From Hominenteromicrobium gallistercoris (GTDB lineage: Bacteria > Bacillota > Clostridia > Oscillospirales > Acutalibacteraceae): a DNA stretch of 27,538 nucleotides. Location of the stretch: positions 1 to 27,538 of the forward strand of contig DWXR01000121.1 in NCBI GenBank assembly GCA_019119145.1, written 5' to 3'. The notes below the pieces were generated by a model that was not told where the DNA came from, searched no databases, and saw nothing but the letters and a program-made list of their open reading frames with translations. The translations under genes were made by a program, and so were the position numbers. This document shows, piece after piece, positions 14,414-21,688 of the stretch (the stretch's first letter is position 1; the number at the start of each line of letters is the position of its first letter).

Positions 14414-14623
14414 ATGAACAACGGTACGGTAAAATGGTTTAACGCAGAAAAGGGCTACGGCTTCATTTCCAACGACGAGGGCGGTGAGGACGTTTTCGTG
14501 CATTTCTCCGCCATCCAGGGCGAAGGCTTCAAGACGCTCAACGAGGGCCAGAAGGTCACGTTTGAGACTGAGACCGACCCGAAGAACGGCAAGCTCCGCG
14601 CGGCAAACGTCGTGAAGCTCTGA
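14414..14623 (+). CDS. Cold-shock domain protein (CspA family)
   Basis: The product is 69 residues, one complete cold-shock OB-fold. RNP1 is KGYGFI (13-18) and RNP2 is VFVHF (27-31); the aromatic residues that stack on nucleic acid are all present. It binds single-stranded RNA and DNA and acts as an RNA chaperone. The ATG at 14414 follows GGAGG at 14401-14405. The gene is alone between its own promoter and a strong terminator. The long leader fits post-transcriptional control by temperature. Confidence 0.97.
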   Translation: MNNGTVKWFNAEKGYGFISNDEGGEDVFVHFSAIQGEGFKTLNEGQKVTFETETDPKNGKLRAANVVKL

Positions 14624-14638
14624 TTTCTGAGAAAACTG

Positions 14639-14673
14639 AAAAGCGCCGGCAGTTTCCGCTGCCGGCGCTTTTT
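14639..14673 (+). terminator. Intrinsic terminator of the cold-shock gene
   Basis: AAAAGCGCCGGCAG pairs with CTGCCGGCGCTTTT around the loop TTTCCG, with a T-tract at 14669-14673. It begins 15 bases after the stop codon. Confidence 0.95.
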
Positions 14674-14805
14674 GCATAATCCGCCTTTTTTCTGCACAGT
14701 CTATGGATGAGGGCGCGGCGCCGCAAAAGCGCGCGCCGCCAAAAGCCCGCTTCCGGCCGCCCTGTTTTTCCGGGCGCGGCCCGCGAGAAAGGACAGTGAT
14801 CTTTT

Positions 14806-15048
14806 ATGCACGACGCCAAAAAGAAGCGCGCCCAATACGGCGAGCACATCGAAGTCTTTCCGAACCTCTCCGACACCGCCTCCGCCAATGAATGCACCGG
14901 CCTGATGCCGACGCCGCCGGTCACGCCGGACGAGTACGAATCGTACCAGGAGCTGCACAGCATGGAGGTGCCGAAAAAGCTGCCGGGCCGCCGCGAGTTC
15001 CAGACCGGCATCTACGACGACAAGCCCGAGGAAATCACCTTTCAGTAA
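14806..15048 (+). CDS. Small hypothetical protein of 80 residues
   Basis: I do not recognise this gene. The ATG at 14806 follows AGAAAGGA, and the frame ends 7 bases before a good terminator, so it is probably expressed. The protein is soluble, with a basic first ten residues and then an acidic, Pro-rich chain (TGLMPTPPVTPDEYESYQEL) and a C-terminus ending DDKPEEITFQ. It has no membrane segment, signal peptide or metal-binding pattern. Codon use (GCC, CCG, GAG) matches the neighbouring genes. There is no obvious promoter directly upstream, so some transcription might read through from the cold-shock gene. Confidence 0.7.
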   Translation: MHDAKKKRAQYGEHIEVFPNLSDTASANECTGLMPTPPVTPDEYESYQELHSMEVPKKLPGRREFQTGIYDDKPEEITFQ

Positions 15049-15054
15049 CCGCAC

Positions 15055-15083
15055 AAAAGCCGCCCCTTCCGGGACGGCTTTTT
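15055..15083 (+). terminator. Intrinsic terminator of the 80-residue protein gene
   Basis: AAAAGCCG pairs with CGGCTTTT around an inner CCC/GGG pair, with five T residues at 15079-15083. It lies between convergent genes and may act in both directions. Confidence 0.85.
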
Positions 15084-15096
15084 GCCTGTTTAAACG

Positions 15097-16179
15097 TCAG
15101 ATGATCTCGAGCGTATCGCGGTCCGGCAGCGTCGGGAACGGCGCGGCCGGCAGCGTCTGGTACCAGAACGCCACCGAGGCGATGTCGTCCTGCATCGGCA
15201 GATAGCGTCCGCCGCTGCGCCAGCCGAGCGCCTGAATCGTGACCTTCAGGTCGTTCTCGAACCGGATCGGGTCCATGATATGCCACCGGTAAAGCCCGAA
15301 GCGCTTCTGCGAGCGGTAGAGCTTGTCCGTATCGACAACCTGCATGCCCGTGTACGGCGTCGTAAAGGACACGTAGCGGTCGTGGCTCTTCGGGTCCTCG
15401 AAATTGTAGGAGCCGCAGAAGTAGTCCTCCGTGCCGGTGCCGCAGATCGTCGGGTATGCGGTGTCGCCGTCCATGTAGAACTTGATCTCGCCTTCGCCCC
15501 ACCAGCCGGTGTTGTTGACGCCCCAGGCCATGTACGTGCCGACGTACTGCCCCTTGCCGCGCACGCCGTCGAGGATCGTGTAGCATTCCTTATAGGGCAG
15601 CGGGTTGACGCGGCGGAACTGCGCGTGGAAATAGGCGCAGTCCGGCTCGACCTCGGTCAGCGTGTAGTCGATCTGGTAGTACATCGTCACCGGGTCGTCC
15701 GCGCGGTTTTCGAGCGTCATGCGGCAGCGCCGGCGGAACGGCATCGTCCAGTAGCAGTTGAACGCGCTGCCCGGGTTGACGCAGACCGCCAGCGAGGAGA
15801 TCTGCATGTATTCCTGCCAGCCGCAGCAGAAGAAATCGCCGATCGGGCATTCCACCGAGGGGATCTCCTGCTCCTCCCAGTAAATGCGCAGAATCGTATT
15901 GCGCCACTGGCCGGTCGGCGTGAGCCAGATGTGCTGGATCGCGCCGGGGCCCTCGATGTTTGCGATCTCAAACACCTCGCCCGGCTGCATGACGATATAC
16001 GGATTGACCTTCCAGCCTGTGCCGAGGTCGCGCGCCGCGTGGCGCGCCGAGCCCTGCTCGAGCGGGCACATGCCGCCCTTTCCCTTTTCCCCGGTGAAAT
16101 TTTCCGGGCTGATCGACCGGGTCTTCGCGTCCGACAGGCGCGAAAGATTGCCCATATGCATGCCTAAACCATTGAACAT
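15097..16179 (-). CDS. DUF2961 protein, glycoside hydrolase family GH172
   Basis: The product is 360 residues, close to the single-domain length of the family. It begins with the family signature KTRSISPEN and GEKGKGGM. Established members are alpha-D-fructofuranosidase/difructose-anhydride synthase of Bifidobacterium dentium and exo-acting D-arabinofuranosidases. The two catalytic glutamates should be Glu231 (GEIKFYMDGD) and Glu251 (GTGTEDYF); their spacing is close to that of the Bifidobacterium enzyme pair. No signal peptide is present, so it acts inside the cell on imported small sugars. GGAGG precedes the ATG at 16179. It is probably transcribed from its own promoter, with a MATE gene upstream on the same strand. 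Whether it cleaves fructosides or arabinosides cannot be told. Confidence 0.9.
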   Translation of the reverse strand: MFNGLGMHMGNLSRLSDAKTRSISPENFTGEKGKGGMCPLEQGSARHAARDLGTGWKVNPYIVMQPGEVFEIANIEGPGAIQHIWLTPTGQWRNTILRIYWEEQEIPSVECPIGDFFCCGWQEYMQISSLAVCVNPGSAFNCYWTMPFRRRCRMTLENRADDPVTMYYQIDYTLTEVEPDCAYFHAQFRRVNPLPYKECYTILDGVRGKGQYVGTYMAWGVNNTGWWGEGEIKFYMDGDTAYPTICGTGTEDYFCGSYNFEDPKSHDRYVSFTTPYTGMQVVDTDKLYRSQKRFGLYRWHIMDPIRFENDLKVTIQALGWRSGGRYLPMQDDIASVAFWYQTLPAAPFPTLPDRDTLEII

Positions 16180-16229
16180 AACAACGCCTCCAAAAAATCC
16201 GGCAAACCGCTTTGCCTTGTCTGAGGCTT

Positions 16230-16258
16230 ATTGTACTGCATTCCGCCGCGCGGCACAA
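16230..16258 (-). promoter_or_regulatory. Likely promoter of the GH172 gene
   Basis: On the minus strand TTGTGC (16253-16258), a 17-bp spacer and TACAAT (16230-16235). An inverted repeat, GCACAAGAAT with ATTCTTGTGC (16270-16297), lies immediately upstream of the -35 box. It could be a regulator site or a weak terminator of the MATE gene; it has no T-tract. Confidence 0.5.
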
Positions 16259-16307
16259 GACAGCGCCCCGCACAAGAATCCGGTGAAATTCTTGTGCTTT
16301 GTAACGG

Positions 16308-17693
16308 TCAGATCACGCGGAAACGCTTCCATTTTCCGGATTTGTACCGCAGCAGCGTAAACACCATGCGCACGCCCCAGTCGCAGCACATCGCGAGCGC
16401 GACGCCGATCACGCCGAGGTTCATCCAGATGCCGAGCACGACGGAGAGCACGAGCCGGCAGGCGACCGTCGAAAAGATGGAAACGAACATCGCGTAGCGC
16501 ACATCGCCCGCGGCGCGCATGCCGTTCGGCATCACGCCCGAGAACGGGTAAAACACCGCGTTGAACACGTTGTGGATCAGGACGAGCACGACGACGAGCT
16601 GCGTCACCGCCTCGTCGAGCGGATAAAACTGCATGATCAGCGGCGTGGCCGCAAAGACCAGAACGTTCCAGACGACGGAAATCAGCAGCGTCACGCGCAT
16701 CAGCTTCTGCATATAGTACTCCGCCGCCTCGCTGTCCTCCGCGCCCATGCACTGGCCGATGACCGTGACGAACGCCGGGCCCATCGCCGCGCCGACGAGT
16801 GCCGCCAGCGACCAGATGCTCTGCGCGATGCCGTTGGCCGCGATCTGCACGGTGCCGAACAGCGCCGTGATGCTGCTGAGCGCGACCTTGATGAGCTGGA
16901 ACAGGCCGTTTTCCACGCCGTTCGGCACCGCGACCTTCAGGATGCGCCAGAGCATGCCGCCTTCCCAGCGGAAAATGTCGCGCATGTGGTAGCGGACCGC
17001 GCTGCGCCCCCGAAAGCAGAACACGGTGATCGCAATGGCCGAAAACGTGCGCGCCGCGAGCGTCGGATACGCGACGCCGGCCACACCGGCGTGCAGCACG
17101 AAGATGCCGATCGCATTGCCGACGACGTTGATCACGTTGGAGGCCGCCGACACATACAGCGTGATTTTCGTCTCGTTCATGCTGCGGCAGAGCGCTGCGC
17201 CCGCATTGTAGACCGCGAGCGCCGGGAAGGAGTACGCCGAAATGCGCAGATAGACGACGCACGCCTCCATGACGTCGGCCTCCACGCTGCCGAACAGCAG
17301 GCCGAGCAGCGGGCGGTTCCAGATCAGCGAAACCGCCGTGAGCACCACGGAGAGCAGCGTGGAGAACATCAGGAGCTGGCTGCCGGAAAGGTCGGCCAGC
17401 TTGCGCTCCCGGCGGCCGATGTACTGGCTGACCACGACGGCGCCGCCCGACGCCAGCGCCGTAAACAGATAGATAAAGATCGTATTGAACATGTTGACGA
17501 GCGAAACGCCGGAAACCGCCGCGTCGCCCGCATAGCTGACCATGAAGGTGTCGGCGATGCCGACCAGCATCACGAGCAGCTGCTCGAAGAACAGCGGGAC
17601 GACGAGCTTGCGGATATCCGCATTGGAAAAGCGGCGCCGCGCCTCCGGAATCTGCATTTTGGGCTCGATCAGTCTGTTCATTACCGCGTGCAT
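16308..17693 (-). CDS. MATE-family multidrug/cation efflux transporter
   Basis: The product is 461 residues with about twelve hydrophobic helices, the normal MATE architecture. The N-terminal segment RKLVVPLFFEQLLVMLVGIADTFMVSYAG is the conserved first-helix region, and SLVNMFNTIFIYLFTALASGGAVVVSQYIGRR continues the N-lobe. It would export drugs or metabolites against a Na+ or H+ gradient. The ATG at 17693 follows GGGGAAGGG; a second in-frame ATG lies four codons later. The substrate is unknown. The neighbouring LysR regulator gene is on the same strand upstream but separated by a terminator. Confidence 0.93.
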   Translation of the reverse strand: MHAVMNRLIEPKMQIPEARRRFSNADIRKLVVPLFFEQLLVMLVGIADTFMVSYAGDAAVSGVSLVNMFNTIFIYLFTALASGGAVVVSQYIGRRERKLADLSGSQLLMFSTLLSVVLTAVSLIWNRPLLGLLFGSVEADVMEACVVYLRISAYSFPALAVYNAGAALCRSMNETKITLYVSAASNVINVVGNAIGIFVLHAGVAGVAYPTLAARTFSAIAITVFCFRGRSAVRYHMRDIFRWEGGMLWRILKVAVPNGVENGLFQLIKVALSSITALFGTVQIAANGIAQSIWSLAALVGAAMGPAFVTVIGQCMGAEDSEAAEYYMQKLMRVTLLISVVWNVLVFAATPLIMQFYPLDEAVTQLVVVLVLIHNVFNAVFYPFSGVMPNGMRAAGDVRYAMFVSIFSTVACRLVLSVVLGIWMNLGVIGVALAMCCDWGVRMVFTLLRYKSGKWKRFRVI

Positions 17694-17777
17694 TGCAAAA
17701 GATCACCCTTCCCCTTTTTTCCATGAACGGCCGCCCGCGCGCATCCGGCACAAGCTTTGCAGCCGCGGCCGGGATAC

Positions 17778-17810
17778 AAAAAAAATAAAGGCGCCCGCAT
17801 GGGGCACCTT
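17778..17810 (-). terminator. Intrinsic terminator of the LysR gene
   Basis: On the minus strand AAGGTGCCC pairs with GGGCGCCTT (one G-U) around a short loop, followed by TTTATTTTTTTT. It is 58 bases after the LysR stop codon. Confidence 0.85.
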
Positions 17811-17867
17811 CATTGTAAGCCGTTTCCGATAGAATGTCCAATACCTGTGTTCGATGCTGACAAATGC

Positions 17868-18734
17868 CTAAATCGTATGCTTCAGGTGGTCGATGAAGCC
17901 GCGCACCGCGGGCGGGAAGGTGCGCAGGTTCTTCCACGCCAGCACGGAGCCGAGCTCCAGCACCGGGGAAAGCGGGATAAACCGCAGGTTCTCCCCGATG
18001 TTGGCCTGGTCGATCGTCAGCGCGACGCCGGCGCCGTGCTCGACCAGATCCGCGCCGTTGCGAATCAGGTTGTACCGCACGGCGACCTCCATGCGGTCGA
18101 ACTGCTCCCCGAACCAGCCGGCGATCTCTTCCCGCACCCCTTCGCGGCTGCCGAACAGCAGCGGCATGCCGACAAGGTCCTCGGGGCGCACCGATTCCTT
18201 TTCCGCAAGCGGCGAATCGCGCCGCACCAGAACGCCGTAGCGCTCGCGCACCGGCATGCGGATGAACGCGTACCGGCCGATGTCCACGGGCTCCATCAGC
18301 AGCCCCATGTCGAGCAGGCCGTTTTCCATGCGGTCCTTGACGTCGTCGGCCGTCGCGCTGTAAATCCGGAAGCGCACGCGCGGGTAGAGCTTCCGAAAGG
18401 CCACGATCTGCTCGGCCAGCACGGAAAAGCTGCGCGCCTCGGCGCAGCCGATCGCGATCTCGCCGGAGAGCGTGCCCTCGCTTTTGGTAAGCTCCTGCTT
18501 CGCCTTGTCCGAAAGCGCGACGATCTCCTGCGCGCGCTGCTTGAGCAGCAGTCCCTCCTCGGTCAGCGTGATGCGGTATTTATTCCGGTGGAACAGCTTC
18601 ACCCCAAGCTCCTCCTCGAGCTGGATGAGCTGCCGCGAAAGCGTCGGCTGCGTCACATGCAAAAGCCCGGCGGCGCGCGTGATGTTCTCCTCCCGCGCCA
18701 CCATCAGAAAATACCGCAAAACACGCAGCTCCAT
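17868..18734 (-). CDS. LysR-family transcriptional regulator
   Basis: The product is 288 residues. Residues 1-60 form the winged helix-turn-helix, with FLMVAREENITRAAGLLHVTQPTLSRQLIQLEEELGVKLF matching the family closely. The remaining residues form the two-lobed effector-binding domain (about 90-285). The ATG at 18734 begins MELRVLRYF, the typical start, preceded by GGAAAGG. It is divergently arranged with spo0A, the two genes sharing a 278-bp control region. LysR proteins often regulate a divergent neighbour, which raises the possibility that this one influences spo0A; it may equally act on the MATE or GH172 genes. The effector is unknown. Confidence 0.95.
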   Translation of the reverse strand: MELRVLRYFLMVAREENITRAAGLLHVTQPTLSRQLIQLEEELGVKLFHRNKYRITLTEEGLLLKQRAQEIVALSDKAKQELTKSEGTLSGEIAIGCAEARSFSVLAEQIVAFRKLYPRVRFRIYSATADDVKDRMENGLLDMGLLMEPVDIGRYAFIRMPVRERYGVLVRRDSPLAEKESVRPEDLVGMPLLFGSREGVREEIAGWFGEQFDRMEVAVRYNLIRNGADLVEHGAGVALTIDQANIGENLRFIPLSPVLELGSVLAWKNLRTFPPAVRGFIDHLKHTI

Positions 18735-18767
18735 GCACTTTCATCGCCTTTCCGCCAAGTTTTTTTC

Positions 18768-18796
18768 ATTATATCGCTTTTTCGGCCCATTTTCAA
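18768..18796 (-). promoter_or_regulatory. Sigma-A-type promoter of the LysR gene
   Basis: On the minus strand TTGAAA (18791-18796), a 17-bp spacer and TATAAT (18768-18773), about 35 bases before the start codon. Confidence 0.85.
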
Positions 18797-18949
18797 GGCA
18801 TTTCGCCGGCTGCAGTTTGCCGGAAGGGAACAAAGATTTCATCGCAAATTCAGCCGCATAACGCCATAAATACTATTATTCTGATTATTTTATACCGCTT
18901 TCGACGCTTTATTACAACAAATTTTCTTACCAATTTTCCGGCTTTCCCC

Positions 18950-18978
18950 TTGAAATAGCCCGGCGTATATGGTAGAAT
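18950..18978 (+). promoter_or_regulatory. Sigma-A-type promoter of spo0A
   Basis: TTGAAA (18950-18955), a 17-bp spacer and TAGAAT (18973-18978). The leader is short, and AGGAGG lies at 19001-19006. The sequence TTTCGACG at 18899-18906 (CGTCGAAA on the other strand) is close to a Spo0A box and could allow autoregulation; this is a weak match. I could not identify a sigma-H promoter. Confidence 0.75.
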
Positions 18979-19012
18979 TTGTTCACAATTCAAATCACGC
19001 AGGAGGTAAGTC

Positions 19013-19771
19013 ATGGAAAAACAAATAAAGATTATTATTTGTGCGGATGACGGCGAATGGAGCCGGGAGAATACCGACGCTATTTCGGCCAAAGGCGCGC
19101 AAGTTATGATCGCCGGAAGAAACGGGACGACGCTGCTTTCGAAGATTCGGGAAGAAAAGCCGGACGCCGTCATCATGGAGCTCTTCATGCCCGGTCTGGA
19201 CGCGCTCGGCGTCATGCACGCGGTCAAAGCCGAAGGGCTCGAACAGCCCGTTTTTATTGTGACAGCGTCGTACTCCGCCCCCGCTCTGGAGCGCCAGGTC
19301 ATGGAAGCCGGCGCTTCGTATTTTGCAATTCAGCCTTACAATAAATCCAAAATGATCGACCGCATTTTCGCGCTGACAGGGGGTAAACACCACGGCGCCT
19401 CCGGCACAAGCCGCGCGGACCTGCGCATTCAGGTCACGGAGATCCTCCACCAGATCGGCGTGCCCGCGCACATCAAGGGCTACCATTATCTGCGGGACTC
19501 CATCATCATGGCCATCGAGGAGCCGGAGATCATCAACGCCGTCACAAAGCAGCTCTACCCGAGCGTCGCGAAGCAGTACGAGACGACGAGCTCCCGCGTC
19601 GAGCGCGCAATCCGCCACGCGATCGAGGTCGCCTGGGACCGCGGCGACGTCGACGTCCTGAATTCTTATTTCGGATATACGATACATAACACGCGCGGAA
19701 AGCCTACGAACAGCGAATTTATCGCAATGATCTCCGACAAGCTCTGTCTGCAGATGGACAACGTCTCCTGA
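19013..19771 (+). CDS. spo0A: Spo0A-type sporulation master regulator with an atypical receiver domain
   Basis: The product is 252 residues. The C-terminal DNA-binding domain (about 135-245) is strongly conserved: IGVPAHIKGYHYLRDSI, TTSSRVERAIRHAIEVAW and KPTNSEFIAMISDKL are diagnostic of Spo0A. The receiver domain (1-122) keeps the acidic pair Asp12-Asp13 and Thr84. However, residue 56, the phosphorylated Asp of B. subtilis Spo0A, is Glu (VIMELFMPGLD), and the conserved Lys of the KPF motif is Gln107 (SYFAIQPYN). Two of the five standard receiver residues are thus changed. Asp to Glu can mimic phosphorylation in some receivers. The interdomain linker is short (about 14 residues). AGGAGG precedes the ATG. 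spoIVB is not adjacent. It may be the sole Spo0A of the strain or a paralogue. Confidence 0.95.
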   Translation: MEKQIKIIICADDGEWSRENTDAISAKGAQVMIAGRNGTTLLSKIREEKPDAVIMELFMPGLDALGVMHAVKAEGLEQPVFIVTASYSAPALERQVMEAGASYFAIQPYNKSKMIDRIFALTGGKHHGASGTSRADLRIQVTEILHQIGVPAHIKGYHYLRDSIIMAIEEPEIINAVTKQLYPSVAKQYETTSSRVERAIRHAIEVAWDRGDVDVLNSYFGYTIHNTRGKPTNSEFIAMISDKLCLQMDNVS

Positions 19772-19831
19772 CTGCTTCTTCAATCAAAAAGTGAATCTAT
19801 GCCACTTAATATACATGCTATTTCCCCAGTA

Positions 19832-19870
19832 AAACGCCCCGCATCCGATTTATAAGGACGCGGGGCGTTT
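19832..19870. terminator. Terminator between spo0A and the convergent exporter operon
   Basis: AAACGCCCCGC (19832-19842) pairs perfectly with GCGGGGCGTTT (19860-19870) over a 17-base loop. T-rich sequence follows on the + strand and TTTTA on the minus strand, so it probably works in both directions. Confidence 0.85.
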
Positions 19871-19918
19871 ATATAACAATTTTGATTTTACAATGCAAGC
19901 CCTTGTGGTCGGAAACGA

Positions 19919-21688
19919 TCAGGACTCAAGCTGTGCCGTATACAGCTCATAATAATTGCCGCGCGCCGCGATCAGCTCGTCGTGGTTGCCGCACTCGGCA
20001 ATGCCCTTGTTCGCGATGTACAGGATGCGGTCGCAGTGCTTGATCGTCGAAAGGCGGTGCGCGATGATGAAGCTCGTGCGCCCCTTGAGCAGCGCCTGCA
20101 GGCCTTCCTGCAGCAGGCGTTCGGTCTTCGCGTCGATCGACGAGGTCGCCTCGTCGAGCACGAGGATCTTCGGGTCGGAGAGCAGCGTGCGCGCGAACGC
20201 GATGAGCTGCTTCTGGCCCTGCGAGAGGCGCGAGCCGCGCTCGTTCACCTGCGTGTAGTAGCCCTGGGGCATCTCGCTGATGAAGTCGTGCGCGCGCACG
20301 GTCTTGGCGGCCGCGATGACCTCTTCATCGGTCGCATCCAGCCGGCCGTAGCGGATGTTGTCCATGATCGTACCGGAGAAGATGAAGCTGTCCTGCAGCA
20401 TGATGCCCATCTGGGCGCGCAGGGAGTGCAGCGTCACCTTGGAGATGTCGTGGCCGTCAACCAGCACGCGGCCCGAATTGATGTTGTAGAAGCGCGAGAT
20501 CAGGTTCACGACCGTCGTCTTGCCCGCGCCGGTCGGGCCGACAAGCGCGATCGACTCGCCCGCCTTGACGTCGAGGTTGAAATGCTCGAGGATGTTGATG
20601 CTTCCGTCATACGAGAACGTCACGTCGTCGAACGTCACGTTGCCGCGGATCTCCGGCAGCGTCTCCGCATCCGGCGCATCGTCCACCGTGACCGGCTCGT
20701 CGATCATCTCAAAGATGCGCTCGAGGTACGCCACGGCGTTGATGAAGGTGTTGTAGAGGTTCGAAAGCTGGAGGATCGGCTGCCAGAAGCGCCACGCGTA
20801 GGCGGAGATCGCGATCAGCGTACCGATCTGCACCGCGGGGCCGAGCAGCGAAAGGCCGATCAGGTACATCGCGCCGACGACCCAGGTCGAGATGTTATCG
20901 ACCGAAACCCAGACGAGGTTCGAGGTGTACTGCGCCTTCATCCAGCTCTTGTACATCTTGGTGTTGAGCGTGTTGTAGATTTCCGCGTTCTTCTCCTCGC
21001 GCGTAAACGCCTGCGTGATCTTCATGCCGTCGAGGCTTTCGTGCAGGTAGGCGTTGAGGTTGGAGCTCTTGTTCGAGACGTCCTGCCAGGCGCGGCGCTG
21101 CGCGGGCTTCAGGATCAGCACGATGATAAGGAACAGCGGGATGCCGGCCATGACGACCAGCGAGAGCTTCACGTCGCACAGGAACATGAAGACGGCGATC
21201 AGGATCAGGTTGAAAATCTCGAGGACAAAGTTGATGATGCCGTTCGAGAGCGCATCGGAAACGGAGTTGACATAATTGATGACGCGTGTGAGGATCTTGC
21301 CGTGCGGGCGGTCATCGTAGAACTGGAAGGAGAGCCGCTGCAGATGCTCGAACAGGTCCTTGCGGATGTCGTAGATGATCTCCTGTCCCACAACAGTCAT
21401 GTAGCGCGAACGCTTGACCGAGAAAAGAATCGAAAGCAGGATCGAGACAAGCATGATCCCGGCGAGCAAAAAGAGCTGCGGGAAGTCCTTGTTCGGCACC
21501 GCGTCGTTCAGCGCGATCTCGATCAGCTTGGGGCCGACGAGCGCGCATGCCGCGGAAATGGCGGAGAAAATGATGGAGAGGATCATCTTCTTCGCGTGGC
21601 GCTTGATGTACACGCCGGCGCGCAGCAGATGCTTGATATTAAATGGAGTTTCGAGTGTTTCGTCCACATCATACCGGTTTCTGGCCAT
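19919..21688 (-). CDS. ABC exporter half-transporter, subunit with the catalytic ATP site
   Basis: The product is 589 residues: a six-helix exporter membrane domain (about 30-325) fused to an ATPase domain. Walker A is GPTGAGKT (384-391), the signature is the unusual LSQGQ (488-492), Walker B is ILVLDE with catalytic Glu513, and the switch is His544 (IAHRLST). The partner encoded just upstream has the reverse pattern, so the two form a heterodimeric exporter of the TM287/288, BmrCD or LmrCD kind with one active and one degenerate ATP site. The ATG at 21688 overlaps the partner's TAA by one base. The substrate (drug, lipid or peptide) cannot be told from sequence. Confidence 0.95.
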   Translation of the reverse strand: MARNRYDVDETLETPFNIKHLLRAGVYIKRHAKKMILSIIFSAISAACALVGPKLIEIALNDAVPNKDFPQLFLLAGIMLVSILLSILFSVKRSRYMTVVGQEIIYDIRKDLFEHLQRLSFQFYDDRPHGKILTRVINYVNSVSDALSNGIINFVLEIFNLILIAVFMFLCDVKLSLVVMAGIPLFLIIVLILKPAQRRAWQDVSNKSSNLNAYLHESLDGMKITQAFTREEKNAEIYNTLNTKMYKSWMKAQYTSNLVWVSVDNISTWVVGAMYLIGLSLLGPAVQIGTLIAISAYAWRFWQPILQLSNLYNTFINAVAYLERIFEMIDEPVTVDDAPDAETLPEIRGNVTFDDVTFSYDGSINILEHFNLDVKAGESIALVGPTGAGKTTVVNLISRFYNINSGRVLVDGHDISKVTLHSLRAQMGIMLQDSFIFSGTIMDNIRYGRLDATDEEVIAAAKTVRAHDFISEMPQGYYTQVNERGSRLSQGQKQLIAFARTLLSDPKILVLDEATSSIDAKTERLLQEGLQALLKGRTSFIIAHRLSTIKHCDRILYIANKGIAECGNHDELIAARGNYYELYTAQLES

